A DNA stretch of 40,267 bases from an uncultured Eubacteriales bacterium. GTDB taxonomy: Bacteria; Bacillota; Clostridia; Oscillospirales; Oscillospiraceae. A program made the position numbers and the translations under genes. A model generated the notes under the pieces. It ran no database searches and had not been told where the DNA came from. It saw only the letters and a program-made list of their open reading frames with translations. Positions 8,700-16,261 of this stretch are shown here, in pieces (positions within the stretch are counted from its first letter, which is position 1; each line of letters starts with the position of its first letter). Location: positions 1 to 40,267 of the forward strand of contig ONPN01000011.1 in the NCBI GenBank assembly GCA_900319695.1, written 5' to 3'.

Positions 8700-9715
8700 A
8701 CGAACACGGAGAAATCATCCTCTACCAAACCGAGGATGGGCTGACAAAAATTGATGTACGCTTTGAGGATGAAACGGTCTGGCTGACGCAACAGCAGATG
8801 GCTGATCTGTTCCAATCTTCCCGCAGCAACATTGTGGAACACATCCAGCATATCTACGAGGAAGGTGAGCTGGATGAATCCGCAACCTGTCGGAAATTCC
8901 GACAGGTTCGCACGGAGGGCAGCCGCCAGGTCACACGGGAGCTGCCGTATTACAACCTCGACATGATCATCTCTCTCGGCTACCGGGTCAAATCCCTGAC
9001 GGCCACGCGCTTTCGCCAGTGGGCCACGGCGCGCTTGAAGGAATACATGATCAAGGGCTTCGCGCTGGACGATGAGCGGCTGAAAGGCCACGGCGGCGGG
9101 GACTACTGGAAAGAGCTCCTTGATCGCATCCGGGACATCCGTTCTTCGGAAAAGGTCATGTATCGGCAGGTGCTCGACCTCTATGCCACCAGCCGGGACT
9201 ATGACCCCTCCAGCCCGGAATCCGTGCAGTTTTTCAAGATCGTGCAAAACAAGCTGCACTATGCCGCTCATGGTCACACTGTGGCGGAGGTCATCTTTGA
9301 GCGCGCTGACGCCGATCAGGAGTTCATGGGTCTGCGTACCTTTTCCGGGGAGTTCCCGGTGAAAAAGGACACGGAGATCGCCAAGAACTATCTGGACGAG
9401 GACGAGCTGCGGGTGCTGAACAATCTGGTCTCCGGCTATTTTGACTTTGCCGAAATCAGCGCCATCGAGCACCGCCCTATGTATATGAAGGACTATATTC
9501 AGCAGCTGGACGCGATCCTGTCCTCCGGCGGGCGAAAGCTGCTCTCGGACGCGGGCTCCGTTTCCCACGCGGCGGCCATTGAAAAGGCACACAGCGAGTA
9601 CCGCAAGTATCAGCAAAAGACGCTCACGCCGGTGGAGGAAGCCTATCTGCAAAGCCTCCGCGCCGCCGAAAAGGAAGTCAAAACCGAACAGAAAAAGGGA
9701 AAGAACAATGCCTGA
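8696..9715 (+). CDS. RhuM family (virulence RhuM-like) protein
   Basis: A 339-residue RhuM family protein. The N-terminal region has the family pattern of a DNA-binding-like module (VWLTQQQMADLFQSSRSNIV at about 23-42, then RKFRQVRTEGSRQVTRELPYYNLDMI). The central part includes FRQWATARLKEYMIKGFALD, and the C-terminal part (from about 180) resembles a Fic/DOC-type helical domain region, but without a full HPFxxGNGR motif. RhuM genes are often found next to type I RM genes; their function is unsettled. Here the gene sits immediately before hsdM and overlaps it by 8 bases, which ties it to the methylase subunit. Confidence 0.85.
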   Translation: MNEHGEIILYQTEDGLTKIDVRFEDETVWLTQQQMADLFQSSRSNIVEHIQHIYEEGELDESATCRKFRQVRTEGSRQVTRELPYYNLDMIISLGYRVKSLTATRFRQWATARLKEYMIKGFALDDERLKGHGGGDYWKELLDRIRDIRSSEKVMYRQVLDLYATSRDYDPSSPESVQFFKIVQNKLHYAAHGHTVAEVIFERADADQEFMGLRTFSGEFPVKKDTEIAKNYLDEDELRVLNNLVSGYFDFAEISAIEHRPMYMKDYIQQLDAILSSGGRKLLSDAGSVSHAAAIEKAHSEYRKYQQKTLTPVEEAYLQSLRAAEKEVKTEQKKGKNNA

Positions 9716-11216
9716 ACAAACATCCTCCATTATCTCCAAGGTCTGGGGCATGTGCGGCCCGCTGCGGGACGACGGCGTGTCTTATGGAGACTATCTGGAA
9801 CAGCTTACCTATCTGATCTTCCTCAAAATGTCCGACGAGTATTCGCGCCCGCCCTATAAGCGGGATACCGGCATCCCGGCGGGATTCACGTGGTCTGACA
9901 TGAACACGCTCACCGGCGCTGCATTGGAAGAGCAGTACAAGAACACGCTCGAAACGCTGGGCGAGCAGGGCGGCATCCTGGGGCAGATTTTCAAGGGAGC
10001 CATCAACAAGGTCTCCAATGCGGCTGTCCTCTACCGCATCGTGCAGATGATCGACAGGGAGAAATGGGTCTCCATGTCCTCGGACGTGAAGGGCGAAATC
10101 TACGAAGGCCTTTTGCAGAAGAACGCCGAGGATGTCAAGAGCGGCGCGGGCCAGTATTTCACGCCCCGCCCGCTGATCCGCGCGATGGTGCGCTGCCTGC
10201 GCCCGGAGCCGATGAAAACGATCGCAGACCCCTGCTGCGGCAGCGGCGGCTTCTTCCTCGCGGCGCAGGAGTTTCTGACCGATCCGGCAAACTACACTCT
10301 CGACCGGGAGCAGAAAGCATTCCTGAAAAACGAGACCTTCCACGGCAACGAGCTCGTCCCCACCACCTTCAAGCTGGCACTGATGAACCTCTACCTGCAC
10401 AACATTGGGGACATTTACGGCAATCTGCCAATCACCCGCGGTGACTCGCTGCTGACCGATCCTGGCTACCGTGTGGACTATGTTCTGACAAATCCGCCCT
10501 TCGGCAAGAAATCCTCCCTCACCTTCACGAATGAGGAAGGCGAACAGGAGGAAGAAGATCTGGTTTATAACCGGCAGGACTTTTGGACTACCAGCTCAAA
10601 CAAGCAGCTCAACTTTGTACAGCACATCAACACCCTGCTGAAAGTAACCGGCAAGGCCGCAGTCGTGGTGCCGGACAATGTGCTCTTTGAAGGTGGTGCC
10701 GGAGAGATTGTGCGGCAGAAGCTCCTTTGGACCTGCGATCTGCACACCATTCTCCGCCTGCCCACCGGAATCTTTTACAAGCCCGGCGTCAAGGCGAATG
10801 TGCTCTTTTTTGACAAGCGCCCGCCCAGCGCCGAGCGACAGACGAAAACCGTCTGGATCTACGATTTTCGCACCAACGTGCATTTCACGCTCAAGCAGAA
10901 CCCCATGACGGATAAGGATCTTGAGGATTTCGTCGCCTGCTATCATCCCGAAAACCGCTTTGAGCGCACGGAGACATGGTCAGAGGAAAATCCGGACGGC
11001 CGCTGGCGCTGCTTCGATGTGGAAAAGGATATTCTGCCGCGTGACAAGACAAGTCTCGATATCTTCTGGATCAAGGATAAGTCCCTTGCTGATCTGGATA
11101 ACCTCCCCGCGCCCGATGTCCTCGCCGCGGACATCATCGAAAACCTCCAAAGTGCCCTGGACAGTTTCTCCGAGCTCCAGGCTGCGCTGAGGAAGGCGTC
11201 AGGGAAGAAAGCGTGA
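9708..11216 (+). CDS. hsdM: Type I restriction-modification methyltransferase subunit M
   Basis: A 502-residue N6-adenine DNA methyltransferase subunit. Motif I (SAM binding) is DPCCGSGGF at 174-182, and the catalytic motif IV is NPPF at 262-265. The N-terminal helical domain (SYGDYLEQLTYLIFLKMSDE) is the usual HsdM_N. With HsdS it methylates the target so HsdR does not cut. The ATG at 9708 overlaps rhuM; a longer in-frame extension lies wholly inside rhuM and is rejected. It is the last gene of the operon and converges on the integrase gene, leaving only 60 bases between stops. Splitting hsdR from hsdM by five genes is an uncommon order. Confidence 0.93.
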   Translation: MPEQTSSIISKVWGMCGPLRDDGVSYGDYLEQLTYLIFLKMSDEYSRPPYKRDTGIPAGFTWSDMNTLTGAALEEQYKNTLETLGEQGGILGQIFKGAINKVSNAAVLYRIVQMIDREKWVSMSSDVKGEIYEGLLQKNAEDVKSGAGQYFTPRPLIRAMVRCLRPEPMKTIADPCCGSGGFFLAAQEFLTDPANYTLDREQKAFLKNETFHGNELVPTTFKLALMNLYLHNIGDIYGNLPITRGDSLLTDPGYRVDYVLTNPPFGKKSSLTFTNEEGEQEEEDLVYNRQDFWTTSSNKQLNFVQHINTLLKVTGKAAVVVPDNVLFEGGAGEIVRQKLLWTCDLHTILRLPTGIFYKPGVKANVLFFDKRPPSAERQTKTVWIYDFRTNVHFTLKQNPMTDKDLEDFVACYHPENRFERTETWSEENPDGRWRCFDVEKDILPRDKTSLDIFWIKDKSLADLDNLPAPDVLAADIIENLQSALDSFSELQAALRKASGKKA

Positions 11217-11276
11217 AACTGAGGGATCATGAAAGCGGTGTAGGTTTCGCCCGATCCTGACAAGGCTCTGCGCGCA

Positions 11277-12419
11277 CTATACGTTCAGCACATTCCTCAT
11301 GGTGTTCGCCGCCTCCTTTTGCGCGGCGGTGGTGACGTGGGCGTAGGTATCGAGCGTGAAGCCCGCCGAGAAGTGACCGAGCATCCCGGATACGGTCTTG
11401 ATATCCACGCCGTTCTGGAGGGCTAGCGTGGCGAAGCTGTGGCGCAGATCGTGGAAGCGCATGGAGGGAAGCCCCGCCCGCTTCAGTACCCGGTGCAGCA
11501 TATGGAGGACGCTGTCGGGCGAGATCGGCCCGCCCGTCGGCGAGGGGAAGACATACTCGCTGACCTTGCGCTTCTTCATTTCCCGCAGCAGCTCCACCGC
11601 GTCCTTCGAAATGCTGATGCTTCGATACGAGTGCTTTGTCTTGAGCGGCACCTCCCTGATTTCCCCGTCGATGTGGTACACCTGCCGCCTGACGTGGATA
11701 ACGCCCTGGTCGAGATCAATGTCGTCCCATTTGAGGCCTAACAGTTCACCCCGGCGCAGGCCAGTGGCGAGGTCGAGATAGTACAGCTCGTACACGCCGC
11801 TCTCCTTCGCCTCCCGCAGGAAGGCTCCGAGCTGTTCGGCGGGGATCGTGCGCATCTCCCTGTGCTCCACCTTCGGCAGCTCGCAGCCCTCCGCCGGATT
11901 TGACAGGATCAGCTTGTGCTTCACCGCCATGCTCATGGCGGAAGAGATCACCTGGTGGATGTTCCGCACCGTCTTTGCGGATAAGCCCTTCGGCTGGTTT
12001 TCGGATTCGATCCTCGGCACCCGCCCCTCGGTCAGCAGCTTACGGTAGAATTTCTGAAGCCGGAGGGATGTCAGCTTCTCAATCGGGATATCTCCGATGT
12101 TCGGCTTGATGTGGTTCTCAATGTAGCCCTTGTAGGTCTGGTGCGAGGAAGCGCGCACCTTCACCTTCGCGTAGGCGTCGAACCATTCGTCCAGCCATTG
12201 CCCGACCGTGTATTTTCCTTCCTTTGTATAATCAAGCTGCCTGCTGTCGTCGATGGCTTTGCGCAGCTTTTCCTTTACCTCGGCCTGCGTTTTGCCGAGG
12301 ACGTTCTTTGTAACCATCTTCCCGGTGTCGGGATCGCGTCCGACCACATAGCGGCCCTCCCATCGGCCGTCCTTCCGTTTGCGGATGCTGCCGTCCCCGT
12401 TTGCCCGTTTTCTTGCCAT
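11277..12419 (-). CDS. int: Tyrosine recombinase (phage/Tn916-type integrase)
   Basis: A 380-residue site-specific recombinase that would integrate and excise the element at the tRNA-fMet site. The N-terminal ~60 residues (ANGDGSIRKRKDGRWEGRYV) form the AP2-like arm-binding domain, the SAM-like core-binding domain follows (about 70-170), and the catalytic domain carries R222 (in TGLRRGE), the HDLRH box with H323 and R326, LGH with H349, and the nucleophile Y359 in DTYAHV. I start at ATG 12419 because AGGAGGT sits just upstream; a frame from 12449 is longer but lacks a site. It is the last gene of the leftward mobility operon and lies about 9 kb from attL and 5.7 kb from attR, unusual for an integrase. 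Confidence 0.93.
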   Translation of the reverse strand: MARKRANGDGSIRKRKDGRWEGRYVVGRDPDTGKMVTKNVLGKTQAEVKEKLRKAIDDSRQLDYTKEGKYTVGQWLDEWFDAYAKVKVRASSHQTYKGYIENHIKPNIGDIPIEKLTSLRLQKFYRKLLTEGRVPRIESENQPKGLSAKTVRNIHQVISSAMSMAVKHKLILSNPAEGCELPKVEHREMRTIPAEQLGAFLREAKESGVYELYYLDLATGLRRGELLGLKWDDIDLDQGVIHVRRQVYHIDGEIREVPLKTKHSYRSISISKDAVELLREMKKRKVSEYVFPSPTGGPISPDSVLHMLHRVLKRAGLPSMRFHDLRHSFATLALQNGVDIKTVSGMLGHFSAGFTLDTYAHVTTAAQKEAANTMRNVLNV

Positions 12420-12459
12420 GCGAACACCTCCTTTGTAACCCAAACACATACCACGGAAA

Positions 12460-12486
12460 GCAGAGAATAGCTATTCTTTTCTCTGC
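12460..12486 (-). other. Hairpin in the relaxase-integrase intergenic region
   Basis: GCAGAGAA and TTCTCTGC enclose a perfect 14-base palindrome AGAATAGCTATTCT (12464-12477). Read leftward it is followed by only TTT, so termination would be weak; a partial terminator or regulator-binding site controlling int is possible. A nearby AACCCAAAC (12437-12445) matches the arm nonamer at 8 of 9 positions. Confidence 0.4.
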
Positions 12487-12566
12487 CCCCGGCTCAAGTT
12501 CTACCTTTTGCACAGAAGTCTGTACAGAGGTTTTTCTTTGTTTTGCTCCACATTCTTTGCATATCC

Positions 12567-13676
12567 CTACATGGACTGCCCATAACCATAACGCTCCTCC
12601 TGGATCGGGCCGCGGATACCGAGAGCTTCGCGCTTTTTCAGAAGTTCGTGCCGCCGCTTCCGGTCTATGTGTATCCCTGGGCTTACCTGCTTCTGCGCGT
12701 TGTCCTGGAACATCTGCGACAGGGAACGGAACAGCCTCGTCACCGCAAGCATGGCGGAGGGGTGACGCAGCTGATCCCGGCGATCCAGGAAGAACTGTGC
12801 ATAGGAGATCTTACCGCGCTCGGGAAGCTGTTCGGCCAGCTCCATGAGCTTCTGCTCGAGGGGAAGCCCGTCACCGATGCGCTTGGACAGGCGGCGGGCA
12901 AGTTGCGACAGTTCTCTCCGTGCCTGCGCCGCGAGCTGATCCCGCGTCTGGGACTTGTCTTCATAGAGATGCAGCATCTCCATCCGGAAAATCTCGTTGG
13001 TCATCTGTGACTTGATCTCACGCAAACCCTGCTCGGAGAGAAAGCCCTCCTTCGGATCAGACGACCAGACCATCATGTGGACGTGTGGATGATGCCCCTC
13101 ATCATGGAAGGCGGCATACCAGCGCAGATGGTCGGTCGGGATATTCATCGCGGCCGCTATCTCATTGCGCTTGGATCGAAGCAGGTCGCGCCAGCTTTGC
13201 GCGTGATCGTAACCGAGCTGCGCAGCATCCTCCCGCCTGAGTGAGAGAATATGCGTCCAGACATTTCCGTCATGGTTTTTCAATTCTTCCATGGCGGAAT
13301 CCAGATTCACGAAATCCTCATCGCCGAAGAGCCCATGGTCACCGACACGCTCGGCTCGAGGACGGTTGGCGATGTACCTGGCATAGCCTTCAACGGAAGA
13401 GACCTCCGACCAGTTCTCTTCCAGAGCCTGTGTGATCAACTGCGAGGCGTGGTACTTGGTTGGTTGTTCCGTCCACGCTTCGTACTCCGAAAGATTTTTC
13501 ACCGAAGGAAAATCTTTCATGAGCTTTTGGATCAGCTGTTCCTGCTTTCGCGTGGGCGGTCGATCATCGGGAAGGATTTCCACGCGCTCGCGGGTGCCGA
13601 TGTAGTTCAGATATCCGTCCGCGCTTTTCGTACCTCCGGCTTTGATGTAGCCGCTCTTGACGATCAGTCTTGCCAT
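12567..13676 (-). CDS. Relaxase, MobP3 type (MobA/MobL-like plasmid mobilisation)
   Basis: A 369-residue DNA nicking enzyme that starts mobilisation by cutting oriT and staying bound to the 5' end. The metal-binding histidine cluster HDEGHHPHVHMMVW (191-204) is the clear signature. The N-terminus (MARLIVKSGYIKAGG, GYLNYIGTRE, with Tyr residues at 10, 22 and 25 as candidate nucleophiles) fits the MobP3 group of Firmicute elements. The C-terminal half is helical and charged. Translation probably starts at ATG 13676, overlapping the MobC-like gene by 13 bases. No coupling protein gene is present, so a helper conjugative system would be needed. Confidence 0.85.
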   Translation of the reverse strand: MARLIVKSGYIKAGGTKSADGYLNYIGTRERVEILPDDRPPTRKQEQLIQKLMKDFPSVKNLSEYEAWTEQPTKYHASQLITQALEENWSEVSSVEGYARYIANRPRAERVGDHGLFGDEDFVNLDSAMEELKNHDGNVWTHILSLRREDAAQLGYDHAQSWRDLLRSKRNEIAAAMNIPTDHLRWYAAFHDEGHHPHVHMMVWSSDPKEGFLSEQGLREIKSQMTNEIFRMEMLHLYEDKSQTRDQLAAQARRELSQLARRLSKRIGDGLPLEQKLMELAEQLPERGKISYAQFFLDRRDQLRHPSAMLAVTRLFRSLSQMFQDNAQKQVSPGIHIDRKRRHELLKKREALGIRGPIQEERYGYGQSM

Positions 13677-14083
13677 TCGTCATCCTCATTCCTGCTCCGC
13701 ACATGCTGCTCGAGCGAGAGCTGACCGTTGGTTTTCTTCACCGCGCGAACGGCCTCGCTGCGAAGCTGCAGCAGGTATTCCTCATCCAACTGATACACGT
13801 TCGCCAGCAGACCGTTGACCATGTCCTGCTCCACGGCCACGCGGTACAGATTCTCCGCGATGCTTTTTTCGAATCGTCTCAGGCGCGCGTCGATGACCGT
13901 CGTAATGGCAGGAGCCAGCAGACCGGTCGCGTCCTTCGAAGCAAGATAGCTGATATAGAAATCCAGCGCCTGCAGAACGAATCGGTTTCGGCTTCTCGCG
14001 CCGGAACGCTCCACCCAATCGTCCACTCTTCTGAGCTGCTCATCATCCATGCGGATGGTCATATTATTCTGCTTCTCTCCCAC
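13664..14083 (-). CDS. MobC-like relaxosome accessory protein with ribbon-helix-helix domain
   Basis: A 139-residue protein. Residues about 8-50 (MTIRMDDEQLRRVDDWVERS) match the ribbon-helix-helix fold used by small DNA-binding proteins, and the rest is helical. Immediately upstream of and overlapping a relaxase gene, such a protein most likely binds oriT and recruits the relaxase. The start chosen is GTG at 14083 with GGAGG 7 bases before it; ATG of MTIRMDD, seven codons in, is an alternative. Confidence 0.75.
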   Translation of the reverse strand: MGEKQNNMTIRMDDEQLRRVDDWVERSGARSRNRFVLQALDFYISYLASKDATGLLAPAITTVIDARLRRFEKSIAENLYRVAVEQDMVNGLLANVYQLDEEYLLQLRSEAVRAVKKTNGQLSLEQHVRSRNEDDEWQD

Positions 14084-14332
14084 TCCTCATCCTCCTCTCT
14101 GAATTCTCCAAGATGCCGCACAAAACCGGGAAAACTCGTGTTAATACCTGGCGGAGATGCCGCCATCCTCAATCCTGCCGTTATCCGATGCCATCCACGG
14201 CCACCCGAAAACTGCCCGCACTGCGGGAAGAAGCGGCTTCGGGGGCGTCGGTTAAGACGCCGCCCTTTATCCTGCTTTTCTTTCGTCCTCCGAAATCGGC
14301 CCCCGGAGGGGCCAACCCCGGCGACGGACGGC
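14084..14332. other. Gene-free region upstream of mobC-relaxase; candidate oriT
   Basis: This 249-base gap lies just before the mobilisation genes, where origins of transfer usually are. It contains inverted repeats: TGGCGG-agatg-CCGCCA (14149-14165), CCCGCA-c-TGCGGG near 14215-14227, and GGCGTC-ggttaa-GACGCC (14244-14261), the last possibly a terminator for the winged-helix gene. No nick consensus is certain. Confidence 0.35.
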
Positions 14333-14791
14333 TCAGATCGCCCTGCCCGTGAACGCTGCGTTTGCGGGCGATTCTGGGTGCTGTGCGTTGTGCTTTGCGA
14401 CGCGTTCTTCTATCCTCCGAGCTTCGGTTCCTCGGCTCAAATCCTCCAGCATTGCCCACTGACGGTGAGCTACAGCATCCTCGATGGGGCGGATCGTAAA
14501 GAGCTGCACGCCATTAACCTTCCTGCCGCCATGATTCATTGTCGTGGCCTCGCGATAGATCAGTTCGGCATCCTCAAGCTCCGTCAGCGCTTTCGCTACG
14601 GTTTTCGGAGACTTGATTCCAACCGCATTGCCGATAGTTTGCTGCTTCGCCCAGCAGACATTCGTCTTACGATCCTCCAGCCGCATTAGGTAGGCATAGA
14701 CCGCGATCGCGTTTGTGGAGAGCCCGAGAGAGAAAACATCATTCGGCAGAATGAAATATTTCCCCTCCATGTACGCGGGGGAAGTCTTCAA
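14333..14791 (-). CDS. Winged-helix replication-initiator-like (RepA N-type) regulator
   Basis: A 152-residue protein with an N-terminal helix-turn-helix module: MEGKYFILPNDVFSLGLSTN, then AYLMRLEDRKTNVCW and TIGNAVGIKSPKTVAKAL. This layout is common to short HTH proteins and RepA-like initiators on Firmicute mobile elements. It may act as a regulator or help the element replicate during transfer; the short length argues against a full initiator. The start is a TTG at 14791 with GGAGG five bases before it, overlapping the stop of the excisionase-like gene by 4 bases (TTGA), so translation is probably coupled. An internal ATG at codon 8 is possible but lacks a ribosome site. Confidence 0.7.
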   Translation of the reverse strand: MKTSPAYMEGKYFILPNDVFSLGLSTNAIAVYAYLMRLEDRKTNVCWAKQQTIGNAVGIKSPKTVAKALTELEDAELIYREATTMNHGGRKVNGVQLFTIRPIEDAVAHRQWAMLEDLSRGTEARRIEERVAKHNAQHPESPANAAFTGRAI

Positions 14792-15004
14792 TCACACCTC
14801 CGCGTTTTGTTTTCGACCCACTGGATGAACTGATCCTTCGGAATCACGATCCGATTGCCGATCGTGATCGAAGGAAAGTCTTTTTCCTTCAGCAGCTCAT
14901 AGCAGGAGGAGATCGCGATCCCCAGTGCCTTTGCCACCGTGTCCGCGTTCAGGAATAACGGCAACTCATCATAACTTTTGTAGATAGATTCTTTCGTTAA
15001 ACAT
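14788..15004 (-). CDS. Excisionase-family helix-turn-helix protein with a disrupted start
   Basis: The frame ending at 14788 reads KSYDELPLFLNADTVAKALG, then AISSCYELLKEKDFPSITIG and NRIVIPKDQFIQWVENK, a typical MerR-like excisionase (helix_turn_helix_17) of about 70 residues. These proteins bind att arms and drive excision. The open frame has no ATG, GTG or TTG before codon LTKESIY; the only start with a ribosome site (ATG 15002-15004, after GGAGG) is out of frame by one base and stops after 11 codons. Removing one T from ATGTTTAACG restores MLTKESIYKSYDELP. TTG at 14964 would give a 58-residue product still holding most of the HTH. Either a real inactivation, an alternative start, or a sequence error. 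Confidence 0.65.
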
Positions 15005-15018
15005 ACACCTCCGTTTTT

Positions 15019-15060
15019 TTAGTCGTTGTTCATCTTTGCTGTCAACCTGTCCATTGTCAT
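15019..15060 (-). CDS. Possible leader peptide (13 codons) ahead of the excisionase gene
   Basis: A short frame MTMDRLTAKMNND ends just before the GGAGG of the excisionase gene and has GGGGG upstream at about 15062-15067. Position and ribosome site suggest a translated leader; it is too short to be sure. Confidence 0.3.
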   Translation of the reverse strand: MTMDRLTAKMNND

Positions 15061-15107
15061 CACCCCCTGTTTTAGTGTCTTCTCAAAGACATTCGCCGCT
15101 GTTAGAC

Positions 15108-15158
15108 TTGACAGCGCCGTGTCTTCATGTTAGACTGTCTATAAAGATTTTTTATAAT
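15108..15158 (+). promoter_or_regulatory. Tandem promoters for the DUF6076 operon with operator-like repeats
   Basis: TTGACA (15108-15113) with TAGACT (15131-15136) at 17 bases, and TTAGAC (15130-15135) with TATAAT (15153-15158) at 17 bases, point rightward. The perfect palindrome TAGAC-T-GTCTA (15131-15141) overlaps them. Related half sites occur at 15101 (GTTAGAC), 15134 and 15224-15238, suggesting repressor binding. Confidence 0.5.
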
Positions 15159-15174
15159 CATTCTAACCTGATGC

Positions 15175-15203
15175 AGTGTAACATGACTGTGTCTGCTTGT
15201 CAA
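15175..15203 (-). promoter_or_regulatory. Promoter of the leftward mobility operon
   Basis: On the minus strand TTGACA (15198-15203) and TACACT (15175-15180) are separated by exactly 17 bases. It faces the rightward promoters at 15108-15158, so the two transcripts overlap in antisense. Confidence 0.65.
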
Positions 15204-15254
15204 GACTTATTGTAAAATTATTTTTAGTCTATGTCTAATTTTCTGGAGGAGTCT

Positions 15255-16229
15255 ATGAGCTATCTATTCAAAACCTACATCGCCAACGGAAGGGAGTACT
15301 TTTCCTATGGTGAGGACGGTGAGGAAATAAAAAAAGACTTTCCTTTCTCGGAAAGTCTGATGCGTATTCTGGATCTGGATTGGCTCAGGTTGGATGATAT
15401 TTGCAATCGTATAGATCACGCCTGGCGGCAGCTCTGCAGCGAGAAAGAACAGCAGTATGCGGATGCCATGCTGGAAGGTCTGGACGAATTAGCGCAGGAG
15501 CATTTTTTCTTTGAACTCACACGCATGGACTGGCGTGATCGTCTGGACAAGGCGAAAGCGAAATCCTATGTGGACGTAATTGACCTGCTTCCGCATAAAC
15601 AACTGACATGGATTCCCACGGAGATCCACGAGAGTCAAAGGCAGATCAAAGAAATCCTGAAGCTGACGCTGGATGTGGACATTGCGAAGAAAGACAAACG
15701 CTCTCCTGCGGAAAAACTGGCTGCCTATTATCGAAACGAACACCGAGATCTGGATAATAATTTGCTGATCCTTTACCGTTTCAAGCCATTGTCTACGAAA
15801 TTTGAGCCGACCGAGCATGGCTTTTTTTCAGAGGTACTGTATCCGCAAACCGTTTATGATCTGATCGACTATTATCTTCGAGAGAATATCAAGCGGGAAC
15901 AAAACTGGCGCGTCTGCAAGAACTGCAAACGATATTTCCCCATGACCGGACGCGTGAGCGCGGAGTACTGTGACCGAGCCGTTACCGCCTCCGGCAGCAC
16001 CTGTAAGGATGTTGGTTCCACGAAGACCTGGGAATCCAAAATGCAGAGTGAAGAGAGCTTCCAGAACTATCGTCGGGAATATAAACGCCGTTATGCGTGG
16101 ATACGGCTTGGCCGGTGGACGACGGAAGAGTTTGCTGCCTGGAGCAAACAGGCACGGCTTAAAAAGATGCAGTGTAACCGCGGTTCAATCAGTGAAGAGG
16201 AATTTACTGCCTGGCTGAAAAATTCATGA
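15255..16229 (+). CDS. DUF6076-like protein with a four-cysteine zinc-binding motif
   Basis: A 324-residue protein of unknown function, resembling the DUF6076 family of Firmicute mobile elements. Residues 1-210 are mostly helical and acidic. The C-terminal part has CKNCKRYF (C221, C224), EYCDR (C239) and STCKD (C250), a likely zinc site, followed by basic helices. I start at ATG 15255, which has GGAGGA five bases upstream; a frame from 15231 is possible but its ribosome site is absent. It opens the rightward right-hand operon, facing the mobility operon, and may be a regulator; the assignment to DUF6076 is from memory of the motif. Confidence 0.7.
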   Translation: MSYLFKTYIANGREYFSYGEDGEEIKKDFPFSESLMRILDLDWLRLDDICNRIDHAWRQLCSEKEQQYADAMLEGLDELAQEHFFFELTRMDWRDRLDKAKAKSYVDVIDLLPHKQLTWIPTEIHESQRQIKEILKLTLDVDIAKKDKRSPAEKLAAYYRNEHRDLDNNLLILYRFKPLSTKFEPTEHGFFSEVLYPQTVYDLIDYYLRENIKREQNWRVCKNCKRYFPMTGRVSAEYCDRAVTASGSTCKDVGSTKTWESKMQSEESFQNYRREYKRRYAWIRLGRWTTEEFAAWSKQARLKKMQCNRGSISEEEFTAWLKNS

Positions 16230-16261
16230 CCTTCCGACAGGCTGAGATTCATAGAGGTGCT

